From Spirochaetaceae bacterium (GTDB taxonomy: Bacteria > Spirochaetota > Spirochaetia > Treponematales > Breznakiellaceae), in assembly GCA_031268255.1 (NCBI GenBank), contig JAIRXO010000198.1, positions 1-5,561 of the forward strand: a stretch of 5,561 nucleotides of DNA, given 5' to 3'. The notes under the pieces were generated by a model that was given only the letters and a program-made list of their open reading frames with translations, searched no databases and was not told where the DNA came from. Positions 1-5,561 of the stretch are shown piece after piece. Position 1 is the stretch's first letter. Every line of letters begins with the position of its first letter. Both the position numbers and the translations under genes were made by a program.

Positions 1-1561
1 TTGACGAGGGCGGGGAATACTTTACCGCGTTATCCAAAAGGTTAATCAGGGCCTGCACGATAAGGGCGCCGTTGAGTTTCGCCGAAAGGGCCGGGGCGCA
101 CTGTACGCTGATGCCTATCTTTTTTTCTTCGGCCTTGAACCTGACGGAGAGGGAGGCTTCCCCCATGAGTTCCTCTATATCCGCATCTTCCATGCCGGGC
201 CGGGAATTTTTTTCGTCCTCGAGGCTCACCAGAACCAAAAGGTCATTGGTAAGATTTTCCATGTTCCGCGAATTCTTTTCTATTATTTCTATGACATGGC
301 GTATCTGTTCTTTGTTGTCCAGGGGAGAATCAAGAAGGGTTTCGGCAAAGCCCTTTATAACCTGAATGGGCGTGCGCAGTTCGTGGGACACGTTTGCCGC
401 GAAATCCTTGCGCACCTGTTCCAGCTTGTGCAGCCGGGTAATATCGCCCAGCACCATCACAACGCCCGCCGGCATATCCGCCTGGGCCTGGCCTTCGCCT
501 GTCCCGGGGCGGTAAAGGGGAGAGGCGAACACACGGAAGCGGCGCTGGACAGCGGAGCTATGGGAGAGTATCTCAGCCTCACCGGGCCTGTTTCCGGCAA
601 GGACGCTTTTTGCCACGTCTTCCAGTTCGGTTGAACGGGTTGCTTCCAGCAGGGAAAGGGAACCGGATTCAGCCTTGTCTATGCCGAAAAGTATTCTGGC
701 CTGCCTGTTCACCATGTGGAGCATGAGCTTTTCATCCATGGCAAACACCGCTTCGGATATACCGTTGAGAATGGCCTCAAGGCGCCGGCCCTCGGCCTGG
801 GCCGTTTCTATCCTTGCGCTTAACTCAAGGGCCATGGACTTGAGGGCTTTTTCCAGAGCGATAAATTCCCCGGTACCTGAGATGATCTGGGGAGAATGTA
901 TGGTCTTATGAAAAAGGTCTTCCGAAGGCGAATGTACCGACTGGGCCACCGCTACAAGGCGGGCAAAGGAGCGGGAGAGGGACCGGGAAAAAAGACACAC
1001 CGTTCCCAGGGCCGCAAGAAAAAAAACAGCGCCGGCAAGAAAAAAAGGCAGGGCCGCCCCCGCTATGCGCCGGATAAAATTCGGCGTTTCCACGGAAAGA
1101 CGAAAGACCCCTGTCAAGCGCCCTTCCCTTCCGTACACGGGCAGGGCCGCGTAAAGAAGTTCCGCGCCAAGACTTTGGGAACTTCTCCGCGACCTTCCCC
1201 ATCCTCCTTCCAGGGCGGCCTTTACCTCCGGCCTGTCCCCGTGGTTTGACAGAGTTTCCCCCGGAAAGCGGGAATCAAAGAGAACCACGCCGTCAGGCGC
1301 TATGAGGGTAAGCCGGTACGGCGACGGAAGTTCATGCATCCATGCCGGAGGAGTTCCGGCCCGGCTGTTTTCAAAAGAGGCGTTCAGCGTTTCGGAAGGA
1401 AGGGCCTGTAAAACAATACGGGCCGTGTTGAGTATATTTTGGGTATTGATCTCGTAGTACAGTGAATCCATAAACAAAAGCACCGAGACCATAAACAAAA
1501 GGGAAAGTCCCAGGGCGCTTAAAGTTAAAACCAAAAGGCTTTGGCGGAAAACGGTTTTCAT
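1..1561 (-). CDS. PhoR-like sensor histidine kinase, C-terminus cut by window edge
   Basis: Membrane sensor kinase that autophosphorylates on histidine and passes the phosphate to a response regulator, which is not in this window. An uninterrupted frame of 520 codons runs from ATG 1561 to the window edge. Visible order: membrane segment about residues 8-31; extracytoplasmic sensor 33-162 with the PhoR-type signatures LIAPDGVVLFDS (86-97), NHGDRPEV (106-113) and LLYAALPV (135-142); second membrane segment about 167-192; a divergent HAMP-like linker to about 250; a PAS domain from about 261 to 375; and a HisKA domain with H-box VSHELRTPI and phospho-acceptor His393. The start of the HATPase domain carries the N-box NLLDNAVKYSP (507-517). 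The G boxes lie beyond the window. HELRT fits a kinase that is also a phosphatase. The start is supported by GAGG seven bases upstream. PhoR/PnpS-like is the best family match, but a phosphate-sensing role is inferred only from architecture. Confidence 0.93.
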   Translation of the reverse strand, partial: MKTVFRQSLLVLTLSALGLSLLFMVSVLLFMDSLYYEINTQNILNTARIVLQALPSETLNASFENSRAGTPPAWMHELPSPYRLTLIAPDGVVLFDSRFPGETLSNHGDRPEVKAALEGGWGRSRRSSQSLGAELLYAALPVYGREGRLTGVFRLSVETPNFIRRIAGAALPFFLAGAVFFLAALGTVCLFSRSLSRSFARLVAVAQSVHSPSEDLFHKTIHSPQIISGTGEFIALEKALKSMALELSARIETAQAEGRRLEAILNGISEAVFAMDEKLMLHMVNRQARILFGIDKAESGSLSLLEATRSTELEDVAKSVLAGNRPGEAEILSHSSAVQRRFRVFASPLYRPGTGEGQAQADMPAGVVMVLGDITRLHKLEQVRKDFAANVSHELRTPIQVIKGFAETLLDSPLDNKEQIRHVIEIIEKNSRNMENLTNDLLVLVSLEDEKNSRPGMEDADIEELMGEASLSVRFKAEEKKIGISVQCAPALSAKLNGALIVQALINLLDNAVKYSPPSS

Positions 1562-1568
1562 GGAACAG

Positions 1569-1572
1569 CCTC
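1569..1572 (-). promoter_or_regulatory. Shine-Dalgarno site of the histidine kinase gene
   Basis: GAGG (in TGAGG) on the minus strand lies seven bases before the ATG at 1561, a normal spacing. It decides the start: the competing ATG at 1574 is in another frame and contains part of this site. Confidence 0.6.
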
Positions 1573-1578
1573 ATATAT

Positions 1579-1590
1579 CGGACGTGTCCG
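1579..1590. other. Near-palindrome just upstream of the kinase ribosome site
   Basis: CGGAC-GT-GTCCG has two perfect 5-base arms around a 2-base centre and ends 17 bases before the kinase start codon. It could be a small operator or a short mRNA hairpin that affects access to the ribosome site. Length alone makes chance occurrence quite possible. Confidence 0.3.
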
Positions 1591-1622
1591 GCAACCCGAA
1601 TCTTCGATTCGCTGCTGGTTGT
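1591..1622. other. Bulged stem-loop in the leader of the kinase gene
   Basis: The outer arms GCAACC (1591-1596) and GGTTGT (1617-1622) pair around a perfect inner hairpin, CGAATC-TTC-GATTCG (1597-1611), with a 5-base bulge CTGCT at 1612-1616. Read as minus-strand RNA this gives about 5 plus 6 base pairs, roughly 30 to 60 bases ahead of the start codon. No U-run follows, so it is not a standard intrinsic terminator. It could be a leader regulatory structure or part of a dispersed repeat. Confidence 0.4.
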
Positions 1623-1658
1623 CTCACCGTCCCCGCAAAATTTTTACTCAGGGAACGC

Positions 1659-1678
1659 GCAAGGGATTGAAGCGGAAA
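1659..1678 (-). repeat. Direct repeat copy A in the flotillin-kinase gap
   Basis: This 20-base unit, read on the plus strand as GCAAGGGATTGAAGCGGAAA, recurs at 1691-1710 with 17 of 20 bases identical and a period of 32 bases. It lies wholly in non-coding DNA between the flotillin stop and the kinase start. Two copies cannot show whether it is a protein-binding site, a remnant of a local duplication, or a piece of a dispersed element. Confidence 0.5.
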
Positions 1679-1680
1679 TC

Positions 1681-1697
1681 CTTTTGCGAAGCAAAAG
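1681..1697. other. Perfect 7-bp stem with 3-base loop
   Basis: CTTTTGC (1681-1687), loop GAA, GCAAAAG (1691-1697). The right arm is the beginning of direct-repeat copy B; copy A has no matching left arm, so the hairpin is specific to copy B. No U-rich tail follows on either strand (minus side continues GATTTCC), so a terminator role is doubtful. Confidence 0.4.
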
Positions 1698-1710
1698 ATT
1701 GGAGCGGAAA
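1691..1710 (-). repeat. Direct repeat copy B in the flotillin-kinase gap
   Basis: Second copy, GCAAAAGATTGGAGCGGAAA on the plus strand, with three substitutions relative to the copy at 1659-1678. Twelve bases separate the two copies. Similarity fades outside the core, although both are followed by a CC after two or three variable bases. Confidence 0.5.
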
Positions 1711-1717
1711 GCCCGGT

Positions 1718-1734
1718 CGGACCCGAAGGGGCCG
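1718..1734 (-). terminator. Possible weak terminator hairpin after the flotillin gene
   Basis: On the minus strand, CGGCCC and GGG-T-CCG can pair around a CTTC loop, with one bulged T. The hairpin begins 17 bases after the flotillin TAG. The downstream tract is GACCGGGCTTTCC, with only three T in a row, so it is at best a poor intrinsic terminator. It is listed because of its position. Confidence 0.28.
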
Positions 1735-1751
1735 ATGCGCCCTGATACCAA

Positions 1752-3161
1752 CTACCCGTCTTTTTCATCCGGGCCGCCGTCCTTTTTCGTCTCCAGGGTG
1801 CCGAGGAATGCGGGCAGATCAAGGCCGGCCTGCTGGGCAATGTCGTGGAGAGGGGGCAGGGTCTTTACCAGGTTGCGCACAAAATTCGATGTGGAACTGT
1901 TGTCCCCGCTGGGGCTGTCCCATACGGTGATCTTGTCAATCTTGATATTCTTAATCGCCTCGGCCTGCATTTTGACAATCTCCTCGAGTTTTTCAACCAA
2001 AAGGAGCGTGGCGGCGCTTTTCGCGTCGCTGTTCGCGGCCTTGATAAGGGTCTGGTAGCCCACGGCCTTGGCGTCCAGCACTTTTTTGATTCCTTCCGCC
2101 TCGGCTGCCTTTACCAGAAGAATCGCGTCGGCCTCGCCCTGGGCAAGACGGCGCCGCTGCTCGGCGCGGGCGGCGGCGTCAATTTCGAGCTTTCGTTTTT
2201 CGATCTCACGGGGCACCACTTCTTCCGCCTCAAGGCGGCGCTGTTCGGAGACGGCCTTTGCCTTTTGGATTTCCGCCGCGGCCTCCTGCTGGGCGACCTC
2301 TCCCCGCATCGCCGCCTCGGCCTCCCGCTCGGCCAGCGTCGCGTTCGATATGGCAATCTCCGCCCTGGAGGTGTTTTCCCCCTCCACCGCCTTCGCGTTG
2401 TAATCGGCGGTCTGTATGCGCTGCTCTTTGGTAAATTCGGCAATCTGAACCTGCTGTTCCTTGTCAAGTTCGGCGACCCGTACCTGCTGTTCCTTGCGGG
2501 CATCGGCCTCGCCTATGGCGCCCAGCTTGTCCTGCTCGGCCACATCCACCTTGGCCTGATTGATTGCCGTAAGGGCGGCCTTCTTCCCTATGCTTTCGAT
2601 ATATCCCGACTCATCGGTTATGTCGGTAACGTTTACATTGATAAGACAGAGCCCTATCTTGTCGAGTTCAATGTCAATGTTTTTTCGTATGGCGTCAAGA
2701 AAACGCTCGCGGTCCTGGTTGATCTGTTCGATGGTAAGGGAGGCCACCGTCAGGCGGAGCTGGCCGAGAATGATCTCTGTCGCCATTGATTCTACATTGT
2801 CCCTGTCAAGGCCGAGCAGGCGCACCGCCGCGGAATCCATGCTCTCGCTTTCCGTGGCTATGGCGACAGTAAAGGTGCTGGGAACATTTATGCGGATATT
2901 CTGAAGCGACAGCGCGCCCTTGAGGGGAATATTGATGGTCATGGGCGTAAGGTCAAGGAATTTGTAATCCTGAATAAGGGGCCAGACAAAAGCGCCGCCG
3001 CCGTGCATACACCTGGCGGAACGTCCGCCGCCGACCTTTCCGTATATAACCAGAATCTGGTTTGAGGCGCATCGTTTATAACGGCTCGCCAGAAACACGA
3101 TGAGGGCAAAAATAAAAACAGCCAGAAAAACAACCGCTATCAAAACAAAGTTAAAGTTCAT
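1752..3161 (-). CDS. floT: Flotillin family protein (SPFH domain, YqiK/FloT type)
   Basis: Membrane scaffold protein of 469 residues. Bacterial flotillins of this type oligomerise at the cytoplasmic membrane, form microdomains and influence membrane fluidity and assembly of signalling and secretion complexes. An N-terminal membrane helix spans about residues 4-26. An SPFH domain follows at about 30-190, including ILVIYGKVGGG and CMHGGGAFVWPLIQDY and then the long IPLKGALSLQNIRINVPS stretch. A long Ala/Glu-rich coiled coil (about 200-375) contains three tandem 11-residue units and AAEAEG. The conserved tail has IDKITVWDSP and LPPLHDIAQQAGLDLP. The reading frame extends to an ATG at 3209, but the start at 3161 is chosen because GGGAGG lies nine bases before it and the protein then begins with the membrane helix as in the family. 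It overlaps the NfeD-like gene by 11 bp, which indicates a shared message. The symbol is by family resemblance to Bacillus FloT (YuaG); orthology is inferred. Confidence 0.94.
   Translation of the reverse strand: MNFNFVLIAVVFLAVFIFALIVFLASRYKRCASNQILVIYGKVGGGRSARCMHGGGAFVWPLIQDYKFLDLTPMTINIPLKGALSLQNIRINVPSTFTVAIATESESMDSAAVRLLGLDRDNVESMATEIILGQLRLTVASLTIEQINQDRERFLDAIRKNIDIELDKIGLCLINVNVTDITDESGYIESIGKKAALTAINQAKVDVAEQDKLGAIGEADARKEQQVRVAELDKEQQVQIAEFTKEQRIQTADYNAKAVEGENTSRAEIAISNATLAEREAEAAMRGEVAQQEAAAEIQKAKAVSEQRRLEAEEVVPREIEKRKLEIDAAARAEQRRRLAQGEADAILLVKAAEAEGIKKVLDAKAVGYQTLIKAANSDAKSAATLLLVEKLEEIVKMQAEAIKNIKIDKITVWDSPSGDNSSTSNFVRNLVKTLPPLHDIAQQAGLDLPAFLGTLETKKDGGPDEKDG
2397..2495 (-). 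repeat. Three tandem 33-bp coding units in the flotillin coiled coil
   Basis: Residues 223-255 of the flotillin read as three exact 11-residue registers: KEQQVRVAELD, KEQQVQIAEFT and KEQRIQTADYN. The DNA units (2463-2495, 2430-2462, 2397-2429) have drifted at third positions, so the duplication is old or the pattern is kept by selection. Eleven-residue periodicity is typical of hendecad coiled coils, and such stretches are common in stomatin/flotillin stalks. Confidence 0.7.
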
Positions 3162-3747
3162 GGTCCTTTGCCTCCCTGTACGGAACAACCGTAACCGTAT
3201 GCGAATCAACGATACCGGTAATCGTTACCTTTTCGAATGAAGGAATTGTCTTGCCGCCGGAGGAAACCGCGTTACATTCGTGCTTTGTTCCGTTTACCGC
3301 GAAAGAAATTTTCCCCGTGCCAGGCGGGGAGATTTGCAGATACACTTCCGCCGTAGTTCCCACAGCCCGGCCTATGTCAAATTCCGCGCCGGGGCTTTTC
3401 AGCTTCATGGCAAAATAAAACAGCGCCGCCGTAACAAACAGCACGCCAAGGCCGGAAAAAGCGGCGATGAGCAGGGCGGCGAAAAAAGGAAGATTGTACT
3501 GGGAATAGGCGGCAAGCCCCGCCCAGCCGAACATGGCGATAAAGCCGGTAACGGAATTAAGGGAAAGTAACTTGAACGCGCCGTCGCTGGCTTCCAGTTC
3601 CTGAGAGTGGGAGAGCTGGGCGCTTTCGCCGTCCAGGGACGCCTCGCCGTCCGGCGCGTCCGCGCCAAAACCGCCGACAACAAAGAGGACCACCCGCAGT
3701 GCAAAAAACACGGACCCGAAGATCGCGGCTCCCCAGAAAACAAGCAT
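3151..3747 (-). CDS. NfeD/YuaF-like membrane protein with C-terminal OB fold
   Basis: Protein of 198 residues and usual partner of flotillins. The NfeD-type OB domain is thought to bind or steady the flotillin assembly at the membrane. Visible parts: a membrane helix (about 2-26, starting FWGAAIFGSVFFAL); an acidic, Ser/Glu-rich loop (27-58); two more membrane helices (about 60-82 and 87-113); and a soluble beta-rich tail (about 122-190) with IGRAVGTTAEVYLQISPPGTGK and VTITGIVDSHTVTVVP, as in NfeD OB folds. There is no protease domain, so this is the short form (YuaF-like) and not the long NfeD/ClpP fusion. Its stop overlaps the flotillin start, and the flotillin ribosome site lies inside this gene. 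No proper ribosome site precedes ATG 3747; see the promoter entry. A GTG at codon 13 is a poorer alternative start because it would cut into the first helix. Confidence 0.87.
   Translation of the reverse strand: MLVFWGAAIFGSVFFALRVVLFVVGGFGADAPDGEASLDGESAQLSHSQELEASDGAFKLLSLNSVTGFIAMFGWAGLAAYSQYNLPFFAALLIAAFSGLGVLFVTAALFYFAMKLKSPGAEFDIGRAVGTTAEVYLQISPPGTGKISFAVNGTKHECNAVSSGGKTIPSFEKVTITGIVDSHTVTVVPYREAKDHEL
3171..3176 (-). promoter_or_regulatory. Shine-Dalgarno site that fixes the flotillin start
   Basis: GGGAGG on the minus strand, nine bases before ATG 3161, inside the end of the NfeD-like gene. It is the strongest ribosome site in the window and argues against the upstream in-frame ATG at 3209. 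Confidence 0.75.
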
Positions 3748-3753
3748 AGCCCT

Positions 3754-3782
3754 ACGATACAGCGGCGGCGCGGTACTGTCAA
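3754..3782 (-). promoter_or_regulatory. Sigma70-type promoter for the nfeD-like/flotillin pair
   Basis: A perfect -35 box TTGACA (3777-3782), a 17-base spacer (3760-3776) and a -10 box TATCGT (3754-3759, four of six consensus bases) lie in the 50-bp gap between the flavoprotein stop and the NfeD-like ATG. Standard geometry puts the first transcribed base about seven bases after the -10 box, at the A of the start codon (3747). The mRNA would then be leaderless or nearly so, which agrees with the lack of a well-placed ribosome site (only AGGG, two bases from ATG). The spacer is very GC-rich. Confidence 0.6.
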
Positions 3783-3797
3783 CGTATCAGAAAGCCA

Positions 3798-5561
3798 TTA
3801 CCTGAACGATTCGAGAATATGTTCCGCGGCGACAACGCCCGTGTACGCGGCAAAACCAAGGCCTGTTCCTGACGCAGGGTATAACTTGTCAAAAAGATTC
3901 CCGAATATGAGTTCCCCGCCGGCGTAGAGATTCGGTATGACAGCTCCCCTGCTGTTGAGGACTTCGCAGTGCCGTCCAACGACAAGGCCCGGAATGGAAC
4001 CGATAAAAAGAGGCCGCATGGGAACGCCGTAGAGCGGCGGCGTAAGATTCTGCCTGGCAACTTCGGCGTTCAAAGCCCCGGCATCTATTCCGAAAGTGAC
4101 AGCAAGATCGGACGCGCTCCCGGCCTTGACTGCGACACCGCGCGCGACACCGGCCTCAAGCCGGGAAGCTGCCGCATCAGACGCGCTTGTTATGCCATAG
4201 ACGATTTTACCGGGCTGCTTGTATACAAAAGGAAGCAGTGCGCTGTAGTAAATATCCCGCATTTCAAGGCTTTCTCCTCTTTTATTGACAAAAAGGTTGG
4301 GAGCGGTTACTTGTGCGGTATAATCCGAGACAGACGCAAGAAACACTGACGAGAGGCTTCCGTATTCGCCGTAATACCCAATATTCGGGTTAAAACCCAC
4401 AAGACCCATCATTCCTTCTCCGGTGATGACCGTATCCAGATTCTCCGTCATGGTTATACCGTCGCCGTGACTGCCCGCGCCGGTAAAGGGAAATGTTCCC
4501 GCATATTCGGGGGCGTATCGCTCAACCATCTCCGGGTTCTGCGTAAAGCCTCCAGTGGCGAGAATCGTATTCTTTGCCCAGACCTTGTACTTTCCGGCGG
4601 GGCTTTCAACTTCAACACCCATAACACTCCCGTTTTCTACAATGAGAGAAACAACATTCGCGTTCGTCCTTACCTCCGCGCCGTTTTGCACTGCAAGGAG
4701 CAGCATAAAATCCGCGATTTGTTTTCCGCCGTATCCGGTTTCGTAAGGCGTATTTTTATTGATGTACGCAAAGAACACCGGGAGCTTGGTATCAGGATGG
4801 CCCGGACGGGGCGAAGCAAGGTCAACCGGGATGCCCCGTTCTACAAAGTAGTCAAATGTGGGACCGCTCACCTTATAAATTTCTTCCAGAAGCGGCCTGT
4901 TCAACTGCTTTCCCGACCGCTGCTCATAAAAGCTGATGAATTCATCAAGTGTACAATCCTGTCCCAATGTTCTATTTATCCGGCTGCCTGTTGACAGGAT
5001 ACCGCCTCCCGCATGCCGGGACGAACCGCCTGTATAGGCGAGTTTTTCCAGTACAAGGACCTTAACTCCCCCGGCGCCAAGTTTCATCGCGGCTGAAAGC
5101 CCTGTGAGACCTGATCCGACAACGACCACATCATATTCCTCATCCCTGAGCGAGACAGGTTTTGCCGTCCCAAGGGGCTGTGAAAAATCGGATGGCCCTG
5201 CTCCTGCCTGGCTTATCGCGTCTCTGGCTGCTTTTAGGATTGCGCCGCAGCTCACCGTTGCGCCGGTAACGGTATCGACATTGAGCGTCTGGTTCTCCAA
5301 AACCTGCGCACGCACGCCTTCGACAGCCCGTTCTATAATTCCCGCCGAATCCTCTGATGAAGCAAGAATAAGATTCTCAATACGCTTTTGGCTGACCGTC
5401 ACGGTTACGGTTAACGGCCCCCGCATACCAGGAGCTGTGGCACTGTATCTTCCCGGTCTCATTACCCCTTTAACAGCGGGTTCTGAACCGCAGCTCCCGA
5501 AAATAAATACTCCCGCAAATAATACTGCTTTCAAAAACAGCCGCCTACTCATTGACTTCAT
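3798..5561 (-). CDS. Exported FMN/FAD flavoprotein reductase, fumarate/urocanate reductase-like
   Basis: Protein of 587 residues, likely an extracytoplasmic reductase that passes electrons from a covalently bound FMN to FAD and then to an organic acceptor. Residues 5-11 (SRRLFLK) match the twin-arginine motif, followed by a hydrophobic stretch and a possible lipobox FGSC with Cys24. The FMN-binding domain spans about 33-118 and contains DTVTGAT (96-102), the ApbE flavinylation motif, with Thr102 the expected attachment site. The FAD domain begins with GSGLTG (149-154), then VLVLEK with Glu172, GGSSRHAGGGI (178-188), TILATGGF (332-339), GSHGDGI (363-369) and LYAGGE (545-550). Arg435 in EMRD may correspond to the catalytic Arg of fumarate reductases. 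The family's HHTMGG and GANRLGGN motifs are absent; GRHCEV and YPASGTGLGF stand there instead, so the substrate is unknown. There is no haem CXXCH motif. ATG 5561 is the last codon visible, so its ribosome site and any upstream extension are outside; ATG at codon 4 is possible. Base composition looks less GC-rich than the other genes. Confidence 0.92.
   Translation of the reverse strand: MKSMSRRLFLKAVLFAGVFIFGSCGSEPAVKGVMRPGRYSATAPGMRGPLTVTVTVSQKRIENLILASSEDSAGIIERAVEGVRAQVLENQTLNVDTVTGATVSCGAILKAARDAISQAGAGPSDFSQPLGTAKPVSLRDEEYDVVVVGSGLTGLSAAMKLGAGGVKVLVLEKLAYTGGSSRHAGGGILSTGSRINRTLGQDCTLDEFISFYEQRSGKQLNRPLLEEIYKVSGPTFDYFVERGIPVDLASPRPGHPDTKLPVFFAYINKNTPYETGYGGKQIADFMLLLAVQNGAEVRTNANVVSLIVENGSVMGVEVESPAGKYKVWAKNTILATGGFTQNPEMVERYAPEYAGTFPFTGAGSHGDGITMTENLDTVITGEGMMGLVGFNPNIGYYGEYGSLSSVFLASVSDYTAQVTAPNLFVNKRGESLEMRDIYYSALLPFVYKQPGKIVYGITSASDAAASRLEAGVARGVAVKAGSASDLAVTFGIDAGALNAEVARQNLTPPLYGVPMRPLFIGSIPGLVVGRHCEVLNSRGAVIPNLYAGGELIFGNLFDKLYPASGTGLGFAAYTGVVAAEHILESFR

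Noticed and set aside
72..1249. Several plus-strand open frames opposite the kinase gene
   Set aside because: The minus strand carries an unbroken 520-codon kinase frame with domain motifs throughout; the plus-strand frames are low-complexity Arg/Ser-rich shadows.
1597..1622. tRNA-like T-loop sequence (TTCGATTC)
   Set aside because: No matching acceptor stem, D arm or anticodon arm could be folded around it; the bases are explained by a simple hairpin.
1659..1710. Possible CRISPR remnant from the spaced repeats
   Set aside because: There are only two imperfect 20-base copies with a 12-base gap between them, no further units and no cas genes.
1571..1840. Minus-strand open frame of 89 codons crossing the flotillin end and the gap
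   Set aside because: It starts inside the flotillin gene in another frame, and no domain is visible. Its length is explained by GC-rich sequence, although repeated intergenic elements can also give such frames.
1845..2789. Long plus-strand open frame of 314 codons antisense to the flotillin gene
   Set aside because: It mirrors the Ala/Glu/Lys-rich coiled coil of the real gene in the opposite strand, has no ribosome site of note and no recognisable domain; it is a GC-rich antisense shadow.
3162..3209. Upstream ATG at 3209 as the flotillin start
   Set aside because: It would add a 16-residue Arg-rich stretch before the membrane helix and has no good ribosome site, while ATG 3161 has GGGAGG at ideal spacing.
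4467..4994. Plus-strand open frame of 175 codons opposite the flavoprotein gene
   Set aside because: It lies wholly antisense to a well-supported gene and its translation shows no family motifs or sensible composition.
5490..5561. Flavoprotein as a flavocytochrome c
   Set aside because: There is no CXXCH haem site anywhere in the protein; the N-terminal electron-entry domain is the FMN-binding type.

Overview
The window holds four genes, all on the minus strand, so transcription runs from high to low coordinates. It reads as ordinary bacterial chromosome, coding-dense and fairly GC-rich. The source organism cannot be fixed from the sequence. A lipoprotein signal with a loose lipobox and the gene style would suit a free-living or gut spirochaete related to Treponema, but this is a low-confidence guess.

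Right to left on the window, which is the order of transcription: (1) 3798-5561 encodes an exported flavoprotein. It has a Tat-like lipoprotein signal, an FMN-binding domain with a covalent-flavin motif, and a fumarate/urocanate-reductase-type FAD domain whose usual C-terminal substrate motifs are replaced. Its first visible codon is the last triplet of the window. (2) After a 50-bp gap that contains a good sigma70-type promoter, 3151-3747 encodes a membrane protein of the NfeD/YuaF type. (3) 1752-3161 overlaps it by 11 bp and encodes a YqiK/FloT-type flotillin (SPFH protein). These two form the classic NfeD-flotillin pair and are almost certainly translated from one message. (4) A 190-bp gap with hairpins and a two-copy direct repeat follows. 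(5) 1-1561 encodes the N-terminal 520 residues of a PhoR-like sensor histidine kinase, cut off by the window edge inside its ATPase domain.

The flotillin and NfeD proteins probably work together in the cytoplasmic membrane, where such pairs organise membrane microdomains and membrane fluidity. The flavoprotein probably acts outside the cytoplasmic membrane as a terminal reductase for an unknown organic acceptor. The kinase senses an extracytoplasmic signal; its response regulator is not in the window. Nothing links the four genes into one pathway beyond shared orientation.

I did not find a convincing undescribed system. The points most worth a second look are the non-canonical active site of the flavoprotein, its combined Tat and lipobox signal, the promoter placed so that the nfeD-like mRNA would begin at its start codon, and the structured, repeat-bearing gap ahead of the kinase gene.
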